This document shows, in pieces, positions 26,151-34,893 of a DNA stretch of 64,000 nucleotides. Position 1 is the first letter of the stretch, and each line of letters begins with the position of its first letter. The position numbers were made by a program, and so were the translations under genes. The DNA comes from Alteribacillus persepolensis (GTDB taxonomy: Bacteria; Bacillota; Bacilli; Bacillales; Marinococcaceae): contig NZ_FNDK01000005.1 of NCBI RefSeq assembly GCF_900099605.1, forward strand, positions 62,001 to 126,000. The letters are read 5' to 3'. Below the pieces are notes generated by a model. It made no database searches and was not told where the DNA came from. It worked only from the letters and a program-made list of their open reading frames with translations.

Positions 26151-26258
26151 ATGGTAGTAGAAATGGTAGCTATTATTGGATTGGCATTTGGTTTGATTTT
26201 TTCAAGTGTTGCAATGGCAGTAGCTTTGTTAAAGCAAGCTTCGACAAAAGATAGATAA
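26151..26258 (+). CDS. 35-residue single-span membrane peptide
   Basis: A small protein with one hydrophobic helix (residues 3-28, MVAIIGLAFGLIFSS and on) and a short basic tail KQASTKDR. AGGAGGG lies 6 nt upstream of the ATG at 26151; an ATG at 26145 directly abuts that site. A perfect 14-bp terminator follows. Codon and spacing features suggest a real gene, but I recognise no family. Confidence 0.55.
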   Translation: MVVEMVAIIGLAFGLIFSSVAMAVALLKQASTKDR

Positions 26259-26274
26259 AGATTAGATTTAGGAG

Positions 26275-26327
26275 GCCGCTCTAAAGGAGACATGTGCTTT
26301 ACATCCTTTAGAGCGGCTTGTTTTTTT
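26275..26327 (+). terminator. Terminator after the 35-residue peptide gene
   Basis: A perfect 14-bp stem GCCGCTCTAAAGGA / TCCTTTAGAGCGGC, followed by TTGTTTTTTT. Confidence 0.9.
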
Positions 26328-26395
26328 ACGCTGTCAGGCGAAGAAGCTCAGTAAAACCAGCTGAATCTCCTGCTTTTAAAGTGCCTGTGTGGTTC

Positions 26396-26827
26396 TTACA
26401 GTAATAAGCGTAAATAAATAAGGATAAACAAAAAAAACGCTAAAAGTAATATAGAAAAGATAAGAATAGCCCACATATATGGCAGCTTTACATATTCAGA
26501 CTGCTTTTTAATGGTTACAGCAGAAAGGCTGAAAGATATGAACAACGCACCAAGCAGACAAAACACAAACCATTCTGCAACTTGTTCCCATGGAAGAAAA
26601 TAGACAAAAGGCATACAGGTAAGAATGAACACAACTACAGCAAAGGCTATTAAAGAGGCTCTGTACAGCCGGTTGTCTACTTTGGATTCTTGTAGTTGTT
26701 TTCGCCGTTCTATTCTGCTGTTGGCGTCATGCGGGTTTGTTGTATGAAAAGATGATGACAAACGCTTAACCCACTTTTGAATAGGCGAAAGCGCTAAAAA
26801 AGAGCGCTGTTCAAATCTCTGATTCAT
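26396..26827 (-). CDS. Hypothetical membrane protein with three spans
   Basis: A 143-residue protein. The first 57 residues are polar and basic (RIERRKQLQESKVDNRLYR), followed by three hydrophobic segments at about 58-76, 84-104 and 116-142. I recognise no family. GGGGAG precedes the ATG. It is divergent from mnmH and has no partner gene on its strand. Confidence 0.65.
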   Translation of the reverse strand: MNQRFEQRSFLALSPIQKWVKRLSSSFHTTNPHDANSRIERRKQLQESKVDNRLYRASLIAFAVVVFILTCMPFVYFLPWEQVAEWFVFCLLGALFISFSLSAVTIKKQSEYVKLPYMWAILIFSILLLAFFLFILIYLRLLL

Positions 26828-27021
26828 GTTCGTCTCCCCTATAATAAATATTAGTTAAGTTATGATAACTTCATGTTTGGTGGATAAATCTATGCATGAT
26901 TATCATAACATATGAGATAAGTTTATTAGAAAAGTCCGATAGTAAGCAATAAACTTGAAGGAAAATAGAAAGAAGCATAAACTTTAAAGTATATCACGTA
27001 TACAAAGGCAGGGATACTCTC

Positions 27022-28047
27022 ATGAATTGGAACCAGACACAGTTTGTCGATGTACGATCACCTGCAGAATTTGACGAATATGCTTTGCCTGGTGCTGTTA
27101 ATATTCCTCTTTTTACAAATGAAGAAAGAGCGGAAGTCGGTACTATTTATAAAAAAGAAGGGAAACAAAAGGCGATAGAAAAAGGCCTGGAAATGGTGGG
27201 ACCAAAACTTTCACACTTCTATCATAATATGTATTCTGTTTACGAGTGTCATCCAGAAAAAGAACTTGTTGTTTATTGCTGGCGCGGAGGAATGCGCAGC
27301 AAATCTTTTGTTTCGGTCATGAATATGCTTGGTATCACATGCAAACAGCTGCCAGGAGGTATTCGTTCGATACGAAAACGTATTATAGACGACCTTGAAA
27401 AAGAACGAAAACGAAATAGAGTCTACTACGTCATCGCAGGCGGAACGGGGACTGCGAAGACGAATCTGTTACATCAATTACAGCTAGAGGGATATCCGGT
27501 TATTGATTTAGAGGGATTAGCTAATCATCGAGGGTCGGCTTTTGGACAAATTGGCAGAAAGCAGCACAGTCAAAAACAATTTGAATTGTGTTTATGGCTG
27601 CGTCTGAATGAGTTAACAGACAGCCCATATCTTATTGTGGAGGCTGAGAGCAAACGAATTGGCACAATTATTTTGCCTCGATTTATACAAAATGGCATAC
27701 AGACTGGAAAAAGAGTTCGATTACATATGCCGATGCAAGAACGAATCAATACGCTGATAGCAACATATCAGCCGCACTGTTATCGTTATGAAATCAAGGA
27801 ATCATTGAAAAAAATAGAGCGAAAGCTTCCAGTAGATGTATGTGAGCATATTCATCACTGTTTAGATACCGAGGACTATGAGAAGGCTGCAGAACTGTTG
27901 TTAGTACACTATTACGATCCAAGATACGAACATGCAGAGAGAAAAAGCAAATCGGCGCAAGTGTTCTATGCAAGTCACATAAAAGAACATGTGATAAACG
28001 TTAAAAAGTGGCTTCGACAAGAAATGCATACTTTTGCTACTTCTTGA
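27022..28047 (+). CDS. mnmH: tRNA 2-selenouridine synthase MnmH (SelU)
   Basis: A 341-residue enzyme that replaces sulfur by selenium in the wobble 2-thiouridine of tRNA for Lys, Glu and Gln, through a geranylated intermediate. The N-terminal rhodanese domain has the active cysteine Cys86 in VYCWRGGMRSKSF. It is followed by PGGIRSIR and a P-loop domain. Its Walker A reads GGTGTAKT (140-147): the glycine before the catalytic lysine is replaced by alanine. VEAESKRIG and HMPMQERI further along match the family. A ribosome binding site AGGCAGGG lies upstream. No selenophosphate synthase gene is in the window. Confidence 0.9.
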   Translation: MNWNQTQFVDVRSPAEFDEYALPGAVNIPLFTNEERAEVGTIYKKEGKQKAIEKGLEMVGPKLSHFYHNMYSVYECHPEKELVVYCWRGGMRSKSFVSVMNMLGITCKQLPGGIRSIRKRIIDDLEKERKRNRVYYVIAGGTGTAKTNLLHQLQLEGYPVIDLEGLANHRGSAFGQIGRKQHSQKQFELCLWLRLNELTDSPYLIVEAESKRIGTIILPRFIQNGIQTGKRVRLHMPMQERINTLIATYQPHCYRYEIKESLKKIERKLPVDVCEHIHHCLDTEDYEKAAELLLVHYYDPRYEHAERKSKSAQVFYASHIKEHVINVKKWLRQEMHTFATS

Positions 28048-28082
28048 AAAAGCACCGATCATGCCTAGCATATCGGTGCTTG
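28044..28082 (-). terminator. Terminator of the 3D-domain protein gene
   Basis: AAGCACCGAT pairs with ATCGGTGCTT around a 12-nt loop. The T run is on the minus strand, so it mainly serves the leftward gene, though mnmH may use it too. Confidence 0.8.
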
Positions 28083-28089
28083 AAAAATA

Positions 28090-29040
28090 TTATTCTAATA
28101 CAGTGACTTCTAAGTTTTGACGGCCAAAGTTTGAAGCATCACTTTTATTTTGCATGTAAATGTCAATTTTATTTCCATTAATAGCGCCGCCTGTGTCAGC
28201 TGCTGTATACGTTCCGTGACCTTCTACGCGTACTTTGGATCCAAGTGGAATTACATCTGGGTCGACGGCAATGACATTGGCATCAGGGTTGGCGTGCAAG
28301 TCAACACCTGTAGCTGTTACGCCGGAACAACCGTTGCAATTAGCTGTATATGCAGTTGCTTCTACTTGAAGAGTGCGTCCTTGTTCATCATTGCTTGTTT
28401 CTGAACCAACGTCTGCACGCTCTGCTTGAGGCTCACTGCTTGTACTAACGTCAGCGTTGCCGCTTGTTGTTGTTTGTCCATCTTTTTCTTCGTTGTTTTC
28501 CGTTTCTTTGGCAGGGGTGTCATTATACAATGCATTTTCTAATGCAGCATATGTTTGAGGGCCGGCTAAACCATCCACTAAAATGTCTTTTGAAGACTGA
28601 AAGGACACTACGGCTTCATGCGTGTTAGGCCCAAAACGTCCATCCACGTTATGATGATAGAAGCCAAGTGTTTCTAATCTTTGCTGCAGTGTTTCTACTA
28701 ACGGTCCCTCATCGCCTTCTTTCACGATGGTTAAGGCGCCGATAGTATGCGGGCCGGCAATTCCATCAATAAGTAACCCATGTTCTTCCTGATAGTTTTT
28801 GACTGCGTTTTCGGTTGTATCATCAAATATTCCATTCTGTTCTGCTTTATTCAGAAAACCTTTTTGGACTAATAGTTCTTCTATGTCCTCGACTTGACTG
28901 CTTTCTTGTCCAACCGATAGTTCTTTATCTCCTAAGCTTTGCGCATCTGTGTTAACAGGGGCGGCAAAAAAGAGGAAGCCGGCTGCCAACGCAGGAATGG
29001 CAAACATGGTGAACCATCTTGTATATAAAAATTGATGCAA
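28090..29040 (-). CDS. Secreted peptidoglycan-binding protein with 3D (YocH-like) domain
   Basis: A 316-residue exported cell-wall protein. A signal peptide (to about residue 33) is followed by two PG_binding_1 repeats (about 50-105 and 108-165; GFLNKAEQNGIFDDTTENAV and LGFYHHNVDGRFGPNTHEAV). A low-complexity acidic linker comes next, then a C-terminal 3D domain with VEATAYTANC, VIAVDPDVIPLGSKV, AADTGGAI and KIDIYM. The three conserved aspartates are present. 3D domains occur in muralytic enzymes of the RpfB/YocH type. The start is a TTG at 29040, 9 nt after AAAGGAGG. Confidence 0.88.
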   Translation of the reverse strand: MHQFLYTRWFTMFAIPALAAGFLFFAAPVNTDAQSLGDKELSVGQESSQVEDIEELLVQKGFLNKAEQNGIFDDTTENAVKNYQEEHGLLIDGIAGPHTIGALTIVKEGDEGPLVETLQQRLETLGFYHHNVDGRFGPNTHEAVVSFQSSKDILVDGLAGPQTYAALENALYNDTPAKETENNEEKDGQTTTSGNADVSTSSEPQAERADVGSETSNDEQGRTLQVEATAYTANCNGCSGVTATGVDLHANPDANVIAVDPDVIPLGSKVRVEGHGTYTAADTGGAINGNKIDIYMQNKSDASNFGRQNLEVTVLE

Positions 29041-29224
29041 GGCAATAAACCTCCTTTGTGTTAATATAATGCCTTTAACGATTTACATCGTATCAGCTGC
29101 TAAAGTATGAAATCAACGAAATGCACGCGTCTTAAAGGAAATGAAAGAAGGATGTAATCAGTGAAATTATCCTATAATATTTGTTTTATTGTGTAGGTCT
29201 TTTCTCGTGGGGGAGAAGGTGGAG

Positions 29225-29270
29225 AAAAAGAAAGGTGCCCATGCTGAAGACTGCTTCAGCAGCGGGCAGG
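29225..29270 (-). terminator. Terminator of the YtvI-like gene
   Basis: TGCCC.GCTGCTGAAG pairs with CTTCAGCA.GGGCA; on the minus strand it is followed by CCTTTCTTTTT. Confidence 0.8.
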
Positions 29271-29280
29271 AGCGGATAAA

Positions 29281-30399
29281 TTATGATTGAAAGCCGTGTT
29301 TAATAAAGTGTTTTATATCGTCCATGACACCAATATCCATAAAGATGACGGCTATGACGAGAATAGCGGGACCTAACAGCAAGCCAACGGCACCAAATAA
29401 TTGCAGGCCTGCAAATAATGATACTAATACAGCAAGCGGGTTTAAGTTCATGCTAGAAGACAGAACTTTTGGTTCGATTGTCTGCCGGACAATCATCGTC
29501 ACGCCGTATAAAACAGCTAAACTTATGCTGAGGCCGATACTGCCGGTAATGAGTAAATAGAGCGACCATGGTAAAAGAATCGTGCCTGTTCCCAGATAAG
29601 GAAGAAATTCTGCTATTCCAACGATAATAGCTAATGTCCCAGCTCCTTTCACCCGCAAGAGAGTCAATCCGATAAACACAATAATCCCGGTAACGGTCAT
29701 GAGGACAAATTGTGCTTTAAAATAGCCGAAAACGCGTACCCACATTGCTTGGTAAAAAGCATGAGATCGTTTATACAGTAAAAGCGGAATACGCTGACGT
29801 GTTACCTCCGCAATCTTCTCCCAATCTTTTCCCAGAAAATAAATTGCTAATAAGATAAAGAGAAATGCCACAAGAAACGTGGGGACGCTTAACACAATTT
29901 GTGTCAGGCCATCTGCAATTTTCTGAGCGTATTGACCCAGTGCTGTACCAATTTGCGTTCCGATTTCGGAAATGCCATCACTTAACGAAAAACCTTCTCT
30001 TCTGCTGAAACTTTCTGCAGCCCCGCTGACTTCTCGCCAAACAGGCAGTACTGTCTGGTTAATGAACTGCTGGATATGGTGAAAAGTGTCTTCCATCCAG
30101 CGCGGCACTTGGTCAGCAAATCGCTGAAATCCATCTATGATTAGGAATGTTAATCCAGTAATGATACCTCCAATTACAGAGAGACCAACTAGTAATGATG
30201 TTAAGGCCGCTAATCCAGGGGGAAACTTTAATTTGCGCTGCAACAAATAGGAGAGAGGTTTTAACATCCAAGCGAAAAAGGCTGCAATCCAAAAAGGGTA
30301 TGTTAGTTTGAAAATCACAGCTAAAGCCCATATGACAGTGATAATAAAAACAATGACCAGCAGAAATCTGGCAATGATCCAACCTGTTTGTTTTCTCAC
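29281..30399 (-). CDS. ytvI: AI-2E family transporter, sporulation protein YtvI-like
   Basis: A 372-residue membrane protein of the AI-2E/PerM family, with eight hydrophobic segments and a central soluble region (about 100-190). Family landmarks include WMLKPLSYLLQRKLK near the start, GIAEFLPYLGTGTILLPW and TIEPKVLSSSMNLNPLAVLVSLFAGLQLFG. Length and sequence fit YtvI, a sporulation membrane protein in bacilli; transport of a specific substrate is not established. The GTG at 30399 has GAGGGGT 6 nt upstream and gives MRKQTGW. Upstream in-frame codons to 30480 lack a ribosome binding site. Confidence 0.85.
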   Translation of the reverse strand: MRKQTGWIIARFLLVIVFIITVIWALAVIFKLTYPFWIAAFFAWMLKPLSYLLQRKLKFPPGLAALTSLLVGLSVIGGIITGLTFLIIDGFQRFADQVPRWMEDTFHHIQQFINQTVLPVWREVSGAAESFSRREGFSLSDGISEIGTQIGTALGQYAQKIADGLTQIVLSVPTFLVAFLFILLAIYFLGKDWEKIAEVTRQRIPLLLYKRSHAFYQAMWVRVFGYFKAQFVLMTVTGIIVFIGLTLLRVKGAGTLAIIVGIAEFLPYLGTGTILLPWSLYLLITGSIGLSISLAVLYGVTMIVRQTIEPKVLSSSMNLNPLAVLVSLFAGLQLFGAVGLLLGPAILVIAVIFMDIGVMDDIKHFIKHGFQS

Positions 30400-30582
30400 G
30401 TCCGTACCCCTCTTTTCTATTTGCAGCAGCAAAGCAGAAAGAGACAAAGGCTGCTTTGCTGCCGCGGTTCGTACAAGCATGTATATATATTTTACCTGCT
30501 GAAGGAATTGTATGACTAGATGTATAGAAATCTCTTTTTGAGGATAAAGTGAACGAAGGAGCAGCGGGTTATAGCAAAGAAT

Positions 30583-31017
30583 CTAAGATGACAACCTTTG
30601 CAGCATTTCTCCAATACCTCGCACACCCTGCAATGGCTCACACCACGTATAATCATCAGGGCAAGGGACACTTCGCTTAACGACACGTGCATGTTTTTTC
30701 CCTGTTAATAAAACAATCGTGTGAACTTGCGAAAGGTGTTTGTCCAACCATTGTTGCCGCAGCGTACGGTCATTAATAACATGTTCTTTTGAAAAGTGAA
30801 AACCGATATCATAGTTTTCTGGCACAATATCATAAGGGAAGAGGAACCCGTGTTTAGCAGAAAGTACAACCCAAGGCAGTCCGTGCTTTCTAGCGTACTG
30901 TTGAGATTTTTTGTGCAAGGTGCCTTGATAGGCATCTTTTGCATACTGAGGGCCGCAATAAGGATTCATGTCCCAAGCTTTCTTTTTCCCACAAGGGAGT
31001 ATACATATACTGTTCAT
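30583..31017 (-). CDS. DUF6884-like protein
   Basis: A 144-residue cytosolic protein. CGKKKAWD near the N-terminus, GPQYAKDAYQGTLHKKSQQY and WVVLSAKHGFLFPYDIVPEN resemble the DUF6884 group. This group is related to archaeosine/queuosine-type and YaaA-like nucleic-acid proteins. The cysteine and the SAKHG motif are the most conserved features. Its function is not known. It lies 37 nt behind the PD-(D/E)XK nuclease gene on the same strand and probably shares a transcript, which hints at a DNA or RNA-related role. AGGTG precedes the ATG. Confidence 0.65.
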   Translation of the reverse strand: MNSICILPCGKKKAWDMNPYCGPQYAKDAYQGTLHKKSQQYARKHGLPWVVLSAKHGFLFPYDIVPENYDIGFHFSKEHVINDRTLRQQWLDKHLSQVHTIVLLTGKKHARVVKRSVPCPDDYTWCEPLQGVRGIGEMLQRLSS

Positions 31018-31054
31018 CCAATCACCTGTTATATGGTAAGTTGTATCCGTTTAT

Positions 31055-31999
31055 TTAAGAATAACAAAGTTCATAGAAATTGCAGTACTGACAAGCTCGA
31101 GTGTTAGATGTTTGTTCGAAACGTTCAATCGGAAGCGGCTTATTTTGGCTTGGATCACTTAAATAACTCGTCATCCACTCAACACTTGTACCGATTAATT
31201 CCTGCACTTTTTCAAGTGTTACTTCATCAAGCTGATGCTCCACTGCTTCTCCTTCTAATAAGTATTCATTGCGTATAATAATATGGTTAAGATCTGGTAT
31301 GTTGTATTCTTGTAATAAATAAAGCACATATAACGCCAGCTGATATGGATCTTCATCGGATTTTTTACCTGTTTTCCAGTCAACAATAATCCATTTATTG
31401 TGGTGGTGATCCTTATAAAGCAAGTCCAACACGACAAATACTTTCAGCTTTCCAACTTCTAAAATACGGAACTTTTCCGCTTCTAAAAATTCAATATGTT
31501 CGTTAAAAGCTAACTCTTGCATCGTTTTACTTGTCAAAAAGTGGTGGACTGTCGTGTGTAAACGATGCTTAATTTTTTCAACCTTTTCAACAGGAAGTTT
31601 GCTCGTTTGGCCATAATACAGCTCGTGAAACATCGTCGTTTTTTTGGGGCGCTCCAGCCAGCTGCGGTATCGCCGGGTAGAGTCTATGAATCCTTTATTT
31701 AATCGAGTCCGCACTTGTTCTGTAAGTTCATTTTCGTTTAATAAAATTCCGGTATTTAAGTAGTGGTCAATGACCTCTTCAATCAAATCATGCACAACGG
31801 AGCCAAAAAACATTTCTAAGTTCGTTAGATTTTTCAGCCGGTAAGCCTGTTTGCTGCTTTCTGATGCATCGCGCAGCCATCCGTTGTGGGATGTATAGTA
31901 TTGATGAGCATACTGGCGTGCACAATGCATTAACGTTTTATGGCGGGAAAGTGACCAAGAAAAATCAGGATATGTTTTTATTTCAAACAACCAATCCAC
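31055..31999 (-). CDS. Fe-S PD-(D/E)XK nuclease, Cas4/AddB-like, stand-alone
   Basis: A 314-residue nuclease of the RecB/Cas4 superfamily. Visible motifs are His70 in GSVVHDLIEE, Asp192 in VVLDLLYKD, Asp207-x-Lys209 in IIVDWKTGKK and Gln220...Tyr224 in YQLALY. One N-terminal cysteine (Cys26) and a C-terminal C-x2-C-x5-C (303, 306, 312) form the likely [4Fe-4S] site, as in AddB and Cas4. Such proteins are 5'- or 3'-exonucleases in repair or adaptation. No cas gene or helicase partner is nearby; only the DUF6884-like gene follows. The GTG at 31999 has a weak ribosome binding site, and a TTG three codons on is possible. Confidence 0.8.
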   Translation of the reverse strand: MDWLFEIKTYPDFSWSLSRHKTLMHCARQYAHQYYTSHNGWLRDASESSKQAYRLKNLTNLEMFFGSVVHDLIEEVIDHYLNTGILLNENELTEQVRTRLNKGFIDSTRRYRSWLERPKKTTMFHELYYGQTSKLPVEKVEKIKHRLHTTVHHFLTSKTMQELAFNEHIEFLEAEKFRILEVGKLKVFVVLDLLYKDHHHNKWIIVDWKTGKKSDEDPYQLALYVLYLLQEYNIPDLNHIIIRNEYLLEGEAVEHQLDEVTLEKVQELIGTSVEWMTSYLSDPSQNKPLPIERFEQTSNTRACQYCNFYELCYS

Positions 32000-32071
32000 C
32001 CTTTCTGCATCTTTTCATTATCTGTGTGCCATTCTATTATATCAAATGAATAAACAGGCCGCGTGGCAGAG

Positions 32072-32114
32072 AAAAAGCATTCCGTTAACGTCGTGATGAA
32101 CAGAATGCTTTTTG
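32072..32114. terminator. Bidirectional hairpin downstream of treR
   Basis: AAAAAGCATTC pairs exactly with GAATGCTTTTT across a 20-nt loop; the A and T runs suit both strands. It lies 238 nt past the treR stop. Confidence 0.65.
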
Positions 32115-32351
32115 TAGTTTGGGTCTGTTAAGAGAGGACTTGTTAATGCGAGCAGGCGAAACAGAAGCTGTTGTAATAAGACAGGCTAAAGGCAGCGGTA
32201 CCTGAGGAAAACAGGAGCTGAACATTATGCGGAGAGTACTGTCATACCAAATGCAGGAAGTCAGTCGTCCCGATAATGGAGTGTAGCAGAGCTTCTGTTT
32301 TAGGTTTTCCGCTTAAAATACGAATTTTTTATTGGCAAGCAACTTCCGTTT
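32115..32351. repeat. Degenerate GC-rich repeat copy downstream of treR
   Basis: CGGTACCTGAGGAAAACAGG and AGCTGAACAT (about 32198-32227) resemble GCGCCTGCGGGAAAAGCAGG and AGCTGTTCAT at 38478-38508. No gene is visible in the 352-nt gap between treR and the nuclease gene. Confidence 0.45.
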
Positions 32352-33065
32352 TTAGCGGTGGCGTCGTGCAAAATCAACAAATTTAAATTTGTCTGGCCGG
32401 TGCCTGGACTCGGTATATTGAAATAGTGTTGTATCGTCTAGATATACATAGTTTTTCACAACAACAATGTTGGAGAAGCCGTCAAGGTCTAGCAGTTTTT
32501 TGTCTTCATCATCTGGTTCTTCAACAGTGATTTCTTTTTTTGCATAACTAATAGTTAAACCTAATATCGATTCCACATAATGGTAGATAGAGTCGGCACA
32601 AATTTCTTTCGTAAGAGATGGGACGATATCTTTTAACAAATAATCTTTGTCATAAATAATACTTTCGTTATCAATGGTTCTCACTCTGCCGACTTCCCAT
32701 ATAGGCGTTGTACGGGAAAGCGAGAGCTGTTTTTGGATGTAGCTGTCTGCCTTTGTCTGCGTGAGAGTTGTTACAAAAGTAGAAACTCTGCCTTCCATTT
32801 GTTTGGCCAATTCGTTAAAGCTGACTAAGCCTGAGACAGGAAAGGTGAATTTATTGATATCCAAAATGACAGAACCTTTTCCTTGGATTTTTTGAATATA
32901 ACCGTGTTCGGACAACAAATTCAGCGCCTTGCGGATAGTTTCTCTGGAGGTGGAGTACTCTTCTACCAATTGGTGCTCCGACGGCAGTAAATCACCTGGT
33001 TTCAAAGAGCCGTTTCTGATCATTTCAGAGATTGTGTCATATATATTGACATACTTATTTTTCAT
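32352..33065 (-). CDS. treR: Trehalose operon repressor TreR (GntR family)
   Basis: A 237-residue repressor. The N-terminal winged helix reads LKPGDLLPSEHQLVEEYSTS and RETIRKALNLLSEHGYI, typical of GntR/HutC regulators. The C-terminal UTRA effector domain starts near residue 78. TreR binds TTGTATATACAA operators and is released by trehalose-6-phosphate. It is the last gene of treP-treA-treR, 10 nt after treA; two exact operator copies lie upstream of treP, so the operon is autoregulated. GGTGA precedes the ATG. Confidence 0.93.
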   Translation of the reverse strand: MKNKYVNIYDTISEMIRNGSLKPGDLLPSEHQLVEEYSTSRETIRKALNLLSEHGYIQKIQGKGSVILDINKFTFPVSGLVSFNELAKQMEGRVSTFVTTLTQTKADSYIQKQLSLSRTTPIWEVGRVRTIDNESIIYDKDYLLKDIVPSLTKEICADSIYHYVESILGLTISYAKKEITVEEPDDEDKKLLDLDGFSNIVVVKNYVYLDDTTLFQYTESRHRPDKFKFVDFARRHR

Positions 33066-33075
33066 GGAATCACCA

Positions 33076-34767
33076 CTATGAATGTACTTCTGTTATCAAG
33101 TATACCACGGATTCATAAGGGCGCAGGGAGACGTTTTCGATATTATAAGCTGGATTGTCGTAGTTGCTGATTAATACTGATTTAGTGCCGGAAAGCAAGT
33201 GTTTCTTGCTGTCTGGCAAATGGAACACAGTTTCTTCTGCATAAAAATTATTTATAACCAGCAATGTTTGGTTGCCTGCTGTACGAGTATAGGCAAAAAT
33301 TTGAGGGTGTTCATCAAGGATTAATTCAAAATTACTGGTTGTAATAATGTCATAATCTTTTCTCAGTTGAATGAGTTTTTGATAATGATAAAAAATAGAG
33401 TCTTCATCTGCTACGGCTTTTTCTACGTTCAGACGCCCGTAATTAGGAGCAGGGTCAATCCAAGGCGTACCGGTAGTGAAACCTGCGTTTGGTTTGCTGC
33501 TCCACTGTACAGGTGTACGAGAATTATCTCGAGATTTTTCTTGAATAATCCGCATAATTTCGTCATGGGAAAGACCTTTTTCCTTTAAGATATCATAGTG
33601 GTTCAGCGTCTCCACATCACGATAATCCGCCAGGTCATCAAACTTTGGATTGGTCATCCCAAATTCTTCTCCTTGATATATATAAGGTGTTCCCTGCATG
33701 AGATGAATAGTGGTTGCAAGCATCTTCGCAGATTCTCTGTGGTAAGTGCCGTCGTCGCCAAACCTGCTTACAACACGCGGTTGATCGTGATTACACCAAA
33801 ATAAAGCGTTCCAGCCGCCTCCTCGATGCATTTCTACTTGCCACGTTGCCAGGATGTTTTTGAGTTGTAAAAAGTCAAAGTCGCTAAGCGCCCACTTTTC
33901 TCCATTAGGATAGTCCACTTTTAAATGATGGAAGTTGAATGTCATATTGAGTTCATGACGGTCAGGGCGCGTATATTTGATACAATCATCGATAGTAGTA
34001 GAGGACATTTCCCCAACCGTCATGGCATCATATTTAGAGAAAACCCGGCGGTTCATTTCATTCATAAATTCATGAACCCTCGGGCCGTCTGTGTAAAATT
34101 TACGACCGTCGCCCGGCGGGGTGCTGCCATCGTCATTTGGGAAGTCCTGGTCTTTCGATATTAAATTAATCACATCGAGGCGAAAGCCATCGACTCCTTT
34201 CTCGAACCAGAACGTCATCATATCATATACGTCACGGCGCACGTGTTCATTTTCCCAATTCAAATCCGCTTGGGTAACATCAAACAAATGAAGATAATAC
34301 TGGTTTGTGCTGTCATCGTATTTCCAGGCAGGACCGCCAAACTTTGATTCCCAGTTGTTTGGAAGGCCGCCATTGGCAGGGTCTTTCCAAATATAATAAT
34401 CGCGATAAGGGTTGTTTCTGGACGACTGTGCCTCTTGAAACCACGAGTGTTCTGTGGATGTATGATTAACAACGATGTCCATAATAATTTTTAAGTCTTT
34501 GCTGTGTGCTTCTTCTAGCAGCTGGTCAAAGTCATCCATTGTGCCGTATTCGGGGTGAATAGAATAGTAGTCACTGATATCATAGCCATTATCTTTTTGC
34601 GGCGAGGCATATATTGGTGTGAGCCATAATACGTCCACGCCGAGCTTTTTTAAGTAGTCAAGCTTTTCTATAATCCCTTGAATGTCACCGACACCATTTC
34701 CCGTTGTGTCATTAAAGCTTTTTGGATAGATTTGATAAACAACAGATTTTCTCCACCATTCGTTCAT
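33076..34767 (-). CDS. treA: Phospho-alpha-(1,1)-glucosidase TreA
   Basis: A 563-residue GH13 enzyme that hydrolyses imported trehalose-6-phosphate to glucose and glucose-6-phosphate. Conserved GH13 regions are DIVVNHTS, GFRLDVINLI with the nucleophile aspartate, VGEMSS with the acid-base glutamate, and NHDQPRV. The ATG at 34767 (MNEWWRKSVVYQIYPKSF) follows AGGTGGTG; codons up to 34809 have no role. It sits between treP and treR. A GGTTGCC/GGCAACC hairpin (about 34850-34880) in the 126-nt gap after treP may stabilise or attenuate the message. Confidence 0.95.
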   Translation of the reverse strand: MNEWWRKSVVYQIYPKSFNDTTGNGVGDIQGIIEKLDYLKKLGVDVLWLTPIYASPQKDNGYDISDYYSIHPEYGTMDDFDQLLEEAHSKDLKIIMDIVVNHTSTEHSWFQEAQSSRNNPYRDYYIWKDPANGGLPNNWESKFGGPAWKYDDSTNQYYLHLFDVTQADLNWENEHVRRDVYDMMTFWFEKGVDGFRLDVINLISKDQDFPNDDGSTPPGDGRKFYTDGPRVHEFMNEMNRRVFSKYDAMTVGEMSSTTIDDCIKYTRPDRHELNMTFNFHHLKVDYPNGEKWALSDFDFLQLKNILATWQVEMHRGGGWNALFWCNHDQPRVVSRFGDDGTYHRESAKMLATTIHLMQGTPYIYQGEEFGMTNPKFDDLADYRDVETLNHYDILKEKGLSHDEIMRIIQEKSRDNSRTPVQWSSKPNAGFTTGTPWIDPAPNYGRLNVEKAVADEDSIFYHYQKLIQLRKDYDIITTSNFELILDEHPQIFAYTRTAGNQTLLVINNFYAEETVFHLPDSKKHLLSGTKSVLISNYDNPAYNIENVSLRPYESVVYLITEVHS

Positions 34768-34893
34768 ATGTACACCACCTGTCAAATTTTTAAATAAAGA
34801 AGCGGCCATTGGAGCATAAAAGTCAATGGAAGCAAAACAGAACAGGAGCGGTTGCCATCCTATCTTGTTCGGGGCAACCGTCCTGAAAGAATG

